Part shown: in pieces, positions 47,413-58,294 of the stretch
How the letters are laid out: every line of letters starts with the position of its first letter
Position numbering within the stretch: position 1 is the stretch's first letter
From: Polytrichum commune
Lineage: Eukaryota > Streptophyta > Polytrichopsida > Polytrichales > Polytrichaceae
Length of the DNA: 64,000 nucleotides
Assembly: GCA_950295325.1 (NCBI GenBank)
Contig: OX485806.1
Location: forward strand, 13,332,001 to 13,396,000
Direction of reading: 5' to 3'
Translations under genes and position numbers: made by a program
The notes under the pieces: model-generated
The model's database searches: none
What the model was told of the DNA's origin: nothing
What the model saw: the letters and a program-made list of their open reading frames with translations, nothing else

Positions 47413-47422
47413 GTATATATAT
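47413..47422 (+). promoter_or_regulatory. Candidate TATA box of the fucosyltransferase-like gene
   Basis: Sequence gtatatatat lies about 140 bases before the ATG at 47559. A start site 25-35 bases downstream would give a leader of roughly 105-115 nt. A second AT run at 47425-47437 is an alternative. Confidence 0.4.
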
Positions 47423-47558
47423 TGATATATGTATATTTTGGTACGGAATTATGACGCGCTCCGAGTGATGCGGCTAGCTAGTTGTGTAGAGAGGGTTCTG
47501 ATGCTGTCTGGTTCCAACAGGTCGGAGTCTCACTGGGTGGCCTGAAGTTTCGGTAAAA

Positions 47559-50500
47559 ATGGCGGACATCAAAGGTGAGTACAGTCTCCACTGTAGAAAC
47601 CCAATAGAAATGTCAGGTGTATGGTAGCAACAATATCCCATTTGGGGTTGGAGGGGGCCAATGTGAGATACTTTTGCTGTGCACTTGTGTGCATTTGTTG
47701 TAAGTCCAACTCCACCAAGAGAGAAAAGACTTTAGGGTCAAAGTGGTTTAAGGGTTGTGTCACACGGCTTCTAGGCAAAGTCGCTGCAAGGCACACCGTT
47801 CTATGGCAAAATAGTATAATAATATACACGTGGAGCCCCAGTATATAATGCATTTGAATGAACTATCTTGTGTAAAACTTGTAATTGGTTAAACATAGTT
47901 TTAATCCACGAATGTTAACACCACATTACGTACTCAGGCATGTTGATGATTTGCTTCAACTCGTGAGATTTCACCACTTCAGAAAAGTTTCTGGTGCATT
48001 GGAATTTGGACCATGGTGCAGGCGCAAGATCTTTAATGATATGTTCCTCACAGACTATTATATATGGTCTACTTGCAGGTTGGAAGTTGAAACTAGTGAG
48101 GTCTGCTTTGTTCTGTGGAGCTGCTTTGCTGCTCAGCTTCTTTCTGCTGGAATTGTTTCACCGGTAAGCTTTACATCCAAAGCTCAAAATCACATGGTAT
48201 GGGTTTCTGTAAAACAATAATTAGGTCTGGAAATGTCTAGACGGTGTGATCTGTGATCGTTTCTTGAAAGAAATGGAGATAGATGATGTCAATCATGCGA
48301 TCAACCAAGGCGACTCTTAACCTACACCCCAACCTCAAACCTCAGTATTGGGTGATAAAATAGGTTAAGGAAAGGGCACTCAACCGACCTATTATAGTAT
48401 CATCCAGATTGAGGATTTTTGAATTTGGGCTTGAGGTTAGGGTCGTGCTAATTTATAAGTTTCAAAGCTGTGGTTGAGGTTAGGGGTGGTCAAAGTTTGA
48501 ATAGGGTGGCTTGAACCCAAAGCCTTAACCTGTATCCCATGGAAACGTTGACTTTAAGCTACCTAAGGCCGGAATAAGGTAAGTTATCCTATTACTGAGA
48601 TGGTGCCCTTTTGTCGAGCTTTAGGGAATAAATTCTAAAAATTAACTTATGGTCCTAGGGTTCACAAAGTTTCCGATGCAATGAACTAATGAATCAAGTG
48701 AGGTGTTGGAGTTCGGTGGAGCCCATCTTCATAAAGGAAATTTAAAAGCACTTACATGGGAGAGGTATGTACCAAAAATGAGAACACAATCTCTCTCTAA
48801 TTGTGACTAGGTAAGCATGGTTGTCATGATTAGATAATTCCTTTCTATTCCTTTACTAGGATAGGTTACTAAGGCATTGGATTGAAGACACATTATGAGG
48901 GTACTCATAACCAAATTAGCATGTGTAACCAAATTAGACACTTGATGATTGTGTAAAGATAAACTTAGAGGTGGAATATTATCGTATACTTAAAGATAAC
49001 AATGGCATCCGTGATTCTTAAGAATGTTTATACTTGAGATTTCATATGAGGTGTCACTAGGTCATCACACCAAAATTCATAACTATTTCATACTATGTCC
49101 AAAAAATATGAAATAAAAATTGGAGATAGCGTTTGTTTTCTTGAATTAAAATAACCTTTTTTTGGGGAGAAGAAATGTATAATTCTCTAAATGTTAAAAT
49201 TGCTTAAGATTTGGTCCTTTATGATAGGGAAACATACCTTCGAACTCAGATGAATGACCTTCCTAGGACTTGATTTTTGGTGCACCCTACCACCTATAAT
49301 CAACCCAATCACTGAGGGGGATATATGGATGAACTGGATATTTCAACCAACCATGTGGGAACCTAGTGGCGTGCCCTTGGGGGAGATTTTCTACGCTTGT
49401 TCAAGGTGTTCACCTTCAAAAGGGGCCCTCTAATTCTTTGTGGCGCTCATTTTGGGATTACATATAGACTTTGACCAACTCAAAAATGAAGCAACACCAT
49501 AAGTTGGAAGTTTGTTTGTTTTCTTTTCTTTTCTTTTTCTGGCCAAAGTTTGGTTTGGTTTGGTTTCATGATTTTATATGTGATGAATGCTGACAGGCAA
49601 CCCAACTGGCCCATCGGCAATCGTCCATTATGCGAGAATCCACCTCAGAATTCATCTCAGAATCCACCTCAGAATCCACCTCAGAATTCATCTGATTCAA
49701 CTGTTGATGCCGAAGAAGTAAAGGCGCGAGATCCACTTGAGGAGTACCTATCACAGTTTCCGACGACGGAATGCAAGACGCACTGGTACCCGGCAGGGAG
49801 TTGGACGAGGCGGGCGACGGAGGTCGCGGTGAGCGATCGGCCCGTAGGGCAGCAGATGTTCGGGAGCATCCCGGCTCAACACGCGATCTGGCGGCACCAA
49901 CACCCGAGCACGTGCTACGACAAGAAGTTTTTGGTCGCGCGGGCGACCGGGCACGGACACGGCATTGGGTCGGTCCTGCACGTCGCCACAACATTCCTAC
50001 AAGCGGCGCTTGACCTTGACCGCATCCTCGTCTTGTGGCCGCAGCCGGGGCAGGATTGGTTGAGCGGATCGTATTGCGACGGCGCAGACACCCTGGACGA
50101 CTGCTACTTCGAGCCCCTATCGTCGTGCACCATCTACGACGTGTTCGGCAACGTCACCTTCTCCGATGCGCTCTTCGACACGCTCCCCTGGCTAGACGGG
50201 GCGACATACGCCAATAACTCGTACCCGATCCTGCGCGACGCCGTCTTCGGCGGCAAGTTCTTGTTCCACGACACGCCCAAGATGTTCCACGAGCTCCTGC
50301 GCTCGGGCAACATCTCCCCGCAGTTTTACTACTGGTGGCGTGCGCAGGGCGCTGCGTACATCGTGCGCCCGAATCGCAGGACGCTGCGCGAGCTCGAGCG
50401 CCGGCGCATCGCCATTTTCGCCGGCGGCGCGGAGATCGAGCCGGGCACGATCTCTGTGCATGTGCGCCATGGCGACAAGTGGAAGGAGAGCAAGCTTGCA

Positions 50501-50896
50501 AGTGATGAGACGTTTCTGCAGAAAACTGAGGAGCTCCTGCTCCGGCAACCCGACGTACTCAGGCGCAAGATCTTCTTGAGCACCGAGGACCCCAACACTG
50601 TGAAGTTCTTCGCCAACCTCTCTGATTGGAGCGTGCAGTACACGAATGTGACTCGCGACGGGAGTGACCCAAACATGAGCCCCGAGCAGTTTGCCAGCCG
50701 GATTGGGTGGACCGAGGAGTTCCTCAACAGCCTGCTTAGCCTGCAGCTCGCGCTTGAGTGTGATGGATTCGTCGGCATGATCGGCTCCAACTGGAACCGG
50801 CTCATCGACGAGCTCCGATCCACCATCCGCTGCAACTACCACCGTTTCTACAACGACGTCGACCAGGGATTTCAAGTCACCGACTATTACTGGTGA
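47559..50896 (+). CDS. GT23/FUT8-like fucosyltransferase homologue, three exons, Golgi type II membrane protein
   Basis: Model: exons 47559-47574, 48079-48163 and 49597-50896, 1401 nt, 466 residues. Splice sites: AAAG|GTGAGT, TTGCAG|GTTGG, CACCG|GTAAGC, GACAG|GCAACC after a pyrimidine tract. Phases (1, then 2) join with no slack. Exons 1-2 give MADIKGWKLK, a basic tail, then a hydrophobic anchor at about 11-32. Exon 3 gives an Asn/Pro/Gln/Ser linker (46-68) and the catalytic domain: GHGHGIG (152-158), VHVRHGDK (321-328; the FUT8-type VHVRR.DK donor-binding motif), IFLSTEDP (359-366) and DGFVGMIGSNWNRLI (423-437; the third FUT8 motif). Several N-x-S/T sites fit a secretory-pathway enzyme. At 466 residues it is shorter than animal FUT8 and ends after the GT-B core, lacking the SH3 module. 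Animal FUT8 adds core alpha-1,6-fucose; the acceptor here is unknown. Exon 3 is strikingly GC-rich against AT-rich introns. Taking exon 3 alone would start at an intronic ATG (49568 or 49583) and lose the anchor. ATG context AAAATGGCGG is strong for plants. Confidence 0.9.
49245..49318 (+). repeat. Direct repeat flanking exon 3, left copy
   Basis: The block 'atgaatgaccttcctaggac..gatttttggtgcacc..accacctataatcaacccaatca' in intron 2 recurs at 51227-51297 with roughly 80 per cent identity by eye, about 280 bases before and 330 bases after exon 3. Confidence 0.6.
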
Positions 50897-52749
50897 TTCG
50901 TCGATTGATTGATCCATCCACAACTTCTAATTTAACCATCACACGAGCCCAGCTCAAGTTCATCATCACCTCTGTCGAGATTAATTATCTAAATGGTACC
51001 AGTGGTGAAATCAGTGGGACATCTATCATTGTCCTGGATACTGGGGGAAGTGGCGATGACCTGGGCGAAGTGGCGACTGAAATTCGATCTACACTCCGAC
51101 CAAGGGCAGAGTTTTTATCTCATGAATTCATATGCCGATCGTTATTATTATATTAACTCGCAACCGGATCCCATTCAAGGTCAAGCCGTTCCAGTCAAAC
51201 CCACCAAAGGTAGGAATAGTATTCGGATGGATGACTTTCCTAGCACTGGATTTCTGGTGCACCACCTATTATCCACCCAATCATAGTGGTGGGATTTAGT
51301 CCTTTTTATTAACCTGCATCAGGCCCTTGGATTTGACATCCAACTCTTCCAAATTTAACAACATGATTCAGCCACTGCCTGAGCAGCACTTGAACCTCCT
51401 GCGCATGCCCATCCACACAAGAAATTTTGTAAGTAGATCATCCGGTACCCGAAACTGGTTAGGGTTAGGGGTTCGTCATTTGATGGAAGACCGAAACCAG
51501 GCTAGGTTTGATTTACTGTCATGAGTGTCAAGGAGATAGGCAGACGGTCCGAGATGAAAGAATTCCTTCAGGTTGTGATGAATGCTCTACTAGGGGATTG
51601 ATCATTGATAATCTACCTAGTAAGCATTTTGATGAGTCTCAAGTTTTCACCACTGATATTATCCTGCGATTTGATGTCACATGTGCTTGATGGTGAATGT
51701 CATATTGTAAAGAAACCGTGAGAGCCCATGGACTGTTTATAAAAAATTATAACTTCCATGGACCATCAGTGTGTGGGCCAGCAAGTTATTCCATTTGGGG
51801 TCATTAGTTTGGGGAGCCCCACAATTTTTTTATAGATATTGCGTACATCCAATGGGAGCACGGGGCAATGAGTGGGTATGGGACTCGGGATGTGGGGATG
51901 AGGATAGGGCTAATAGAATTGGAATAGGGACCTTTCAGGTTATCAACCTAATAATTGTGAATACTTTGGACAATCATTGCACAATGGGATTCTCAAGGAC
52001 ACCAATATTGCATTTTTTTTTGTAGTAGATAGTAATTATTGCAATACATGTGTGTTATGGTTTTTGGTAATTTCATCACTTCTTGTATACCTCTGCTTTA
52101 CCTTGCAACAGAAAGTTTTAGAAAAGGTAAATTCACATGAGATGTGTTTCCTTCATCAATCGTGAGAAACAATAAAGGCACATGAGTCTTCCTTTTAAGC
52201 AAGGAGAGCCTGAGATTTTGAAACTTCTAAGAACAACAATAAACAAAAGTGGGCATGTGACAAAGAAATATCCAAGAAATGCATAAAACTAAGTAAAAAG
52301 GAAGAGAAAAGATATGAGAATTACAAGGAAAGAGGACGAATGGAAGGATGCCAAACATTATTCAACTAAGTTTGTAAGTTGGGTGGAGCCTGGAATAAGC
52401 CGGATTCTATTTGGAATTATACTTTGTTTACTCTCACAATAAAGCACTACACTGGTGGATTCAAGTTGAAAAACTTGAGAGAGATAATGTATTGATATTA
52501 TTAGAATGGAGCAGTTGATAGCAACTGAATAATGTTATGTAGAAAGAAGGGAGGTATGAAAAATAGGTGTATCCAGTTGTCTTACCAATGATTAGGCAAC
52601 TCTATAGTATTTTTCTGCCTCTAAATATTTATGGGATATTATTAGCCTTGGAGGCCCACTATATAGATTGGAAACAATGAACGGGGAGAACTGACCACTA
52701 GTTATACTAGGTGAATTGTTGAGTTTGAGAAACAACTATTTGAAGTTCA
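50897..52749. other. 3' flank of the fucosyltransferase-like gene; no further gene
   Basis: The first 250 bases are presumably the 3' untranslated region; no unambiguous AATAAA was found close by. The small ORFs to 52165 have no recognisable features. Confidence 0.45.
51227..51297 (+). repeat. Direct repeat flanking exon 3, right copy
   Basis: The block 'atggatgactttcctagcac..gatttctggtgcaccacctattatccacccaatca', same orientation as 49245-49318. Confidence 0.6.
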
Positions 52750-52915
52750 AGACTTTAAGAAATTTACCCATTATTTTAGATGAATCTATGGAATATACTT
52801 CAAACTAATAAAGAAAAAACCAAAAGATCACAACATGTAACCAGTTGGACTTGGAAACACTAGGACTTTGACCAATCATCCCCAAGAATCTCCCTGGACA
52901 CTGATTGGAAATAAA
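52750..52915 (+). repeat. Dispersed repeat Z, copy 2
   Basis: 'aagaaatttacccattattttag', 'aaaccaaaagatcacaacatg', 'agttggacttggaaacacta', 'ctttgaccaatcatcccc', 'ctccctggacactga'. Collinear with copies at 32150 and 57098. Confidence 0.7.
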
Positions 52916-54170
52916 GGTGAGGTTGAAATAAATTACATCCTAGAATCCTGGATACTTATTCTGGTTCAATTGTTGTTATTCTCATGTTGCCGGCAGCAGC
53001 TGAGTTTGACAAGACCAGATTCAACCACAGTGTTAATGGTCAAGTATTCAGAGGCCACTTGGTAGGTACAGCACTTGATTACACTCTAACCTCCCTAATA
53101 TCACAAAATTGCCAACCAAAGTGCACGTGATATTAAGGACGTATGCAGTGTTAATATGGATGCATGATAATAGAGAATTAGTTTATCATGTGACATTATA
53201 GAATAATGCAAAGTCAACATTGCAATAATGACAAATGATGACAATGTGATGTATGCAAGTGTGTGTTTTGAATTATTTGGTGAATTGATTTTAATGTCAA
53301 AATCCATGTCATACGAGAGGGAAATGTGACAACAAGGAGGGAGATTTAAATCAAGCACATCTATTTCTTGGGGTTTCGGAATATGAGACAGGAAATGACA
53401 TTACAAAGGGTGGCATTACGGAAGTTAGGGTGCACTTATATAGTAAAGTTTCAGCCACAAATGTCTACTCTGAAGGATGTTCATTGTTGAGACCGCTCCA
53501 ATACATAAAACATGGATGTTATTTTATTTAGGGTTTAGGAATGTTTTTACATAACATGGATTATTGTGGGTTGAATATATAACATTAGTATAATACTACA
53601 ACATTTGTGTAATTAAAATTCCCATTTTATATTTTAATTTGAATAACCTAGTAATTTATAAGCCATTCAAATTCCAAGCCACACACAAAACATTGTGGGC
53701 CACAATAATTTTCATCTAATTTAATTTTTAGCTCACAATAGTAGATGTGAAAGGTGTACATTGTTTATGGTATTTAGTGTCACGTACAATATTTGCGAAG
53801 GACTAAAGTAGATGCCTAGAGGTCTCAAGTGTCATGTTTGCTAATTGTCAATGGGATATTATTTATCAACATAAGTAACTTCTACAAGTGAAAACTTCTT
53901 ACGTTATGACATTTAGCATATCATTGGGATACTTGAGATCGTAGTTTTCAATTTAGTATGCAAAGGGAAGATATTATTGAGCATACTAATGGTAAAGTGT
54001 CCCATTATACATGTAAACATGGGACTGTCTACAACAATGTTGTTTTCTTCTATGTGTGTGTAGGCAAGAGGCTTGTTGCATTGCGTGAGGAGGCTCTACG
54101 GACATTGGCTTAGGGTTGGCTAGAACTAAGCTTTGACGCATGGCTCGTTTGGCAGCCGTCCAGCGTTGCC
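52916..54170. other. No gene seen
   Basis: AT-rich intergenic DNA. Includes 'gtatttagtgtcacgtacaa' (about 53770), similar to ends of the CACTAAATA MITE family, without a partner. Confidence 0.5.
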
Positions 54171-54174
54171 ATTA

Positions 54175-55190
54175 CAGTCTAACCTTGATAATGTCACCCT
54201 TGTTAATAGAACACCTTGATATTGTCACCTAAAAGTTTGAAACCGATTTTCATAGTGTAAAACTCCCTCGTTATTATCCCTATCACCCTTGATAATGTCA
54301 CTATTTTTTTTCAAAATCCGTAGTGTAAATGTGATAATATCAAGTATGGATGGATTGTATGGGTGGGCATGGGTTCGATATTATTGTTCATGGGTGAGCA
54401 TGGGCTAAAGCAAAGCATATTGGGGGTCATTGAATGAGCTCTCATTCAATGCTTTCGGCATAGTGGGATGCCTTGTGTAATTTCAAATTTGGTACGTGTT
54501 TCGGAGTCCAAATGCTCAATTCTACATACTCACAGTTGTCTGTAAGTTGAGGCCAAAGGTGGAAGTTCACAAACACACAGATACACTTCCTGCTGATTTT
54601 TCCTGCTGATTGTTCGACTCACAGCAACTTGGTGGTGGTGGTGGGTTTCTTCCCCTTATAACTTGCATTCCACAAATTTGAATGTTTGGTTCTAAGTTCT
54701 GTCCTTGCTCTTGCTTGTAAATATGTTGATATCAGTAATTTTCCTGAAGTCTTGACCTTCACCTGTTCATCTGTAACTACCAGCTGGTTCTACCTGGTTC
54801 TACTGAGGAGCTTGTGCAATTAGTGCAAGATGGCGAACAGGTTCTTGATTCCATGGAAGTGGACCCATTGATTGTTGATAGCAGTGATGATGAGTCTAAA
54901 GTAGTGAAGCTAAGCGATGCACAAAAATATGCTAAAGATGTTTTGAATTCAATGACACATTATGATGTGCTCTTGTTGTTATTCACAATTTTGAATTAGA
55001 TTTTACATTCAAAAACATTGAAGTCTCGTATTTGTTATTTAAAAAAAAATTGTAATTATATTTTGATTTTCTACATATTTTTGATAATATCACATTATGC
55101 ACAAAATGTGACATTATCAACTATGTCACACCTTGTTTATATCACACTTTTTGGTGAAACGGAGGGTGTGACATTATCAAGGTTAGGGTG
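54175..55190 (+). mobile_element. pogo/Tigger-like element, 1016 bp, TA duplication
   Basis: The left end CAGTCTAACCTTGATAATG and the right end (reverse complement) CACCCTAACCTTGATAATG continue together into TCAC. TA lies on both sides (54173-54174 and 55191-55192). The word TTGATAATGTCAC or its reverse recurs at several places near both ends (for example 54184, 54287, 55098, 55164), as subterminal binding repeats. The only coding remnant is the C-terminal exon of a Tigger-type transposase, so this is a deletion derivative. Tc1/mariner-superfamily elements insert at TA. Confidence 0.85.
54781..54999 (+). pseudogene. C-terminal remnant of pogo/Tigger-type (CENP-B-related, DDE_1) transposase
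   Basis: Following a possible acceptor (CTGTAACTACCAG), the frame reads an acidic segment (VDPLIVDSSDDES) and KLSDAQKYAKDVLNSMTHYD, then stops at 54997-54999. Tigger/Jerky-type transposases end with an acidic stretch and a short helix of the form 'kls.Ale.l..l..y'. The helix-turn-helix and catalytic domains are absent. Identification depends on the element's ends and TA target as much as on this segment. Confidence 0.5.
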
Positions 55191-55194
55191 TATG

Positions 55195-55415
55195 TTGAGG
55201 AATGTGGAGAAGGAATGTTGGAAGCTGTAGAGGACCATGACTTTGATCCAATAGTAGAGGAAAGTGTTTTTTTACCTCCCCGATGCTTCGAAACACACAT
55301 GGGCAAGGTGGAAATGGCTAATGCGGACGGGGGCAAGGGCAATCTCTTGTTGTGCGTGGGTACTAGGTTGATGGCCAAGTTGCCACTGTTTTGTAGTGAA
55401 GGAGCCATCAAGTAA
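55195..55415 (+). CDS. Unrecognised ORF, about 73 codons
   Basis: Begins at the right edge of the Tigger-like element. The frame EECGEGMLEAVEDHDFDPIV, then PPRCFETHMGKVEMANADGG and LLLCVGTRLMAKLPLFC ends at TAA 55413-55415. Composition is more protein-like than its surroundings (acidic N-terminus, few low-complexity runs), but there is no proper ATG and I recognise no family. It may be an exon of an old transposon. Confidence 0.2.
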
Positions 55416-55419
55416 GTGC

Positions 55420-57095
55420 ATGGTTTCCATATCATAGCAAACAACTCATGTGATTTGGTCAAAGTCTAGTACTTGAAGATTGGCTTGCGATTTTCTTTGA
55501 CATTCTTTCATTTTGTAGATGTGTGCCTTGGGGGGGGAGGGGGTCATGGACAAGGTCCTCAGAAGGGTAGTAGAGGAAACTACTGTGGTACAATAGCATT
55601 GGACTCAACAATGGGTTTCATGTGCAACGCCTTCTTGCAGGTTGTAGGTGGTGGACAAGTAGCCATGAAATGTTGTGGTGTTGTATTTTTGTTTTTCCTT
55701 GCTCAAATAAGAATTAAGTGAGAATAAGCCAGGATATGAACCCATAATTATTAAATCAGTAGGAATAAACATACTATGGCCTTGAGATTTCAAAAAGCAG
55801 TGATTGGAAGGACCATAGTTCGATTGAAAGAGGTGTGTGTTGAATTTGACATGTGCTCAAAAAAAAAACCTAGAAATCCTAGAGAACTCTCTCTTTTGGT
55901 GAGCCTTTTTTTTCTTAGCGTTCCAATAGCTGTGAATATATTATTGATTTTATGAAGCCTTAGTCTTGTGAAAAACAAATGAGTATGATTGCTTGAAGTC
56001 TAAATTGATCAAGGAGGGATTCTTGATACGCATTTGTACTTCATGTTGTGGGTGCAATTTGTGATTAGCTTAAGACTTAGACTATAGTCATGTTGAATTT
56101 GGATTGTTTGTGGACCAAGTGTTGCCAAGACTATGGACTGAGATGTTGAAATAATTATTTTCAATCATCTTTCAAAGAGAGAGATTTTATCTTATGTATT
56201 GAGCTTATAAATAGTGGGAGGAAGAGGAATGGTTCCTCAATCCTAAGTTGATTATATTGTTGTGCATTTGGTCTTTTAAAGAAATTTAATATAGTAAGAC
56301 GGATGCAATTATGGGATTGTGCATCCTGGTAAAAGGTTATGAGGGAACTAGGACCTTGGTGCTTAAGTTGAATTTAATTCATGAGACCATAATGCCTAGA
56401 TTTGAAAACATTGTTGGAGTGATTGAATATAGGCAATATTCTCATTTTCTAAGTGATCTTGATGTTAGATTTGCTCAAGGAGATAACTATTGGAATTTTA
56501 GAAAACCACGTGAGATAAAAAAAGAAAGTAGGGTCAATTTAATTCGTTTAGGGTAAATTTTATAATTTTGTTAGATCTACCATAGCATTGGAAATATGTC
56601 CCCTACATGATTATATGTAAAATAAGCTACTAGATAATTCTTTCGTTTTAGTAATCAATAAAAAAAAAGGTCAAAGGACATAGGATCCCCCTTAAAGTAT
56701 GTAGTAGGATTTGTAGAATAATTATGAGTTTGATTACTTGAATGAAGAAGTGTGTAGTTTTTGTTCAAATTTGAATCAAGTGTGTTAGTATGAAGGGAAA
56801 TGTCGTGGGCTTTTTTTTGGGGGAAAGAATGTATTGGCGCTCCTTCACAGCCGTTGGGTTTTGCAACGGCGCTAAACATGTGGGACCTCTCCGGATGCTT
56901 AGAACCTGGCAACCTCCACCATCACCCTCAATCGCAATATTCTATTTTGGTTTTGTCACAACTTCAGTCCTCAATCGTCAAACTCACATTTTTTTTGAGC
57001 ATTTTCTAAGGTTTCTTTCATGCAAATTGATGATGCAGAGTGGCCGAGCCCAAAAGAAGAGGCCGTTTAAATACACTTCTATTGGCCATAACCCT
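55420..57095. other. No supportable gene
   Basis: ORFs at 56311-56556 and 56790-57134 have no motif. A G-run lies at 55531-55541. Otherwise AT-rich. Confidence 0.45.
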
Positions 57096-57097
57096 AC

Positions 57098-57287
57098 AAG
57101 TTCAAGACTCCAAAAAATTTACCGAATATTATAGAGGAATTTAGATAACTTACTTTGAATTAGAAAAGAAAACCCGAAGGATGTGAACATGTGACTAGTT
57201 GAACTTGGAAACTCTAGGATCTCGACTGATTATGCCCAAAAATCTTCCCGCACAATGCTTGGGAGTCGTTACCAAACATATGGCAAC
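57098..57287 (+). repeat. Dispersed repeat Z, copy 3
   Basis: 'aaaaatttaccgaatattatag', 'acccgaaggatgtgaacatg', 'gactagttgaacttggaaac', 'ctcgactgattatgcccaa', 'cgttaccaaacatatgg'. Collinear with copies 1 and 2. Confidence 0.7.
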
Positions 57288-57445
57288 ATTTATGAGTTGA
57301 GTTTTCACCTGGTTTTAGGGTGATTGTTGAAGTTGGACTCAAATGTGGGTGCATGGGGCATCTGCCCTTAACCCAAATTGAACTCCAATGAGCATCTGTT
57401 TCGTGTTTAATGTTTTTTAGTTCAGGTGTCCCAATGGGTGGTGAT

Positions 57446-58117
57446 CAGGGCTGATTTTTCACAAAGTTTTTGCCCGTCCATGTCCAAAAACCTTGAATTG
57501 AAAGGCAAAAAAATTGCAACCCGTCCCAAAATCGGTAATTTCTAAACCAACCCGTCCATGCAAAGGTTAAAGAAAAAACAACCTGTCCCAAAATCGGTTT
57601 AAAAATGAAAGTACCTGTCCCGCAAGAGGTATAAATAAGTCTCTTACTATGTTGGTAAAAAAATTTAGAAAAAACAAAAAAACCGAAAGATGTCAACATG
57701 TGACTAGTTGCACTTGGAAACAATAGGATCTTGACAAATTATGCCTTCAATGTTCGTTAGTTATCTGTCTTTTGCTGTCGATTCTCATCTTTCCAGTACA
57801 CCCATTCTAAATTTTGTGGTTGATGAATTAATGTATGCAAGTGAATCAAGCACTTCAAGATTGATATATTGATTGGGTATTAGTGGTTTGATTGCATTAT
57901 GCTTATATTCACATGTCATATATGACATAATGTAACTGATATTTGTACCATTTTTAAAAAAACAATTATCAAACAAATTGTTATTTTTAGAACTCATCCA
58001 AAGTGAATTTGACACGTCCAAAAACGAGTTCATTTACTAAGAACATGTCCACTGGAAATTGTTTTTATATGAACATGTCCCTGGACATGTTAGGGACCTT
58101 GTGAAAAATCACCACTG
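57446..58117. mobile_element. hAT-type nonautonomous element, 672 bp, perfect 8-bp duplication
   Basis: Left end CAGGGCTGATTTTTCAC; right end (reverse complement) CAGTGGTGATTTTTCAC, then AAG. The 8-bp target duplication GTGGTGAT is identical at 57438-57445 and 58118-58125. CAGxG termini plus an 8-bp duplication define hAT elements. Both ends carry repeated CCCGTCC/CCTGTCC/CATGTCC words (for example 57470, 57521, 57548, 57582, 58048, 58076), likely transposase-binding repeats. A fragment of repeat Z (57658-57748) lies inside. No transposase ORF. Confidence 0.92.
57658..57748 (+). repeat. Dispersed repeat Z, copy 4, inside the hAT element
   Basis: 'aaaccgaaagatgtcaacatg', 'tgactagttgcacttggaaac', 'aataggatcttgacaaattatg'. 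The hAT element either captured it or was struck by it before copying. Confidence 0.65.
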
Positions 58118-58294
58118 GTGGTGATACTCTTAGTGTGCAGTTTGGCACAGTAACTCAACTTTTGGTGTAGCCCGTATCACCAGTTTTGCTTACCAAAAAT
58201 GGCCGACTTAGAGCTCTCATACTATGCCAAGGTTCAACCAAGCAACCCTGTCAGCTTGCCTATTTAAATTTTGAGAATAGGTCGAGGAGGACGT

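Noticed and set aside
49568-49596. ATG codons at 49568 and 49583 as start of the fucosyltransferase-like protein
   Set aside because: They lie in a pyrimidine-rich segment ending in GACAG, a 3' splice site. Using them gives no signal anchor, whereas two upstream exons fit in phase and supply one.
50192-50923. 243-codon minus-strand ORF opposite exon 3 of the fucosyltransferase-like gene
   Set aside because: Antisense shadow: the GC-rich third positions of the plus-strand frame remove stops on the other strand. The plus frame has the enzyme motifs and splice phases.
56311-56556. 81-codon ORF with fairly protein-like composition
   Set aside because: No recognisable motif, no neighbouring exon, and flanking DNA is intergenic. 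Left unannotated.
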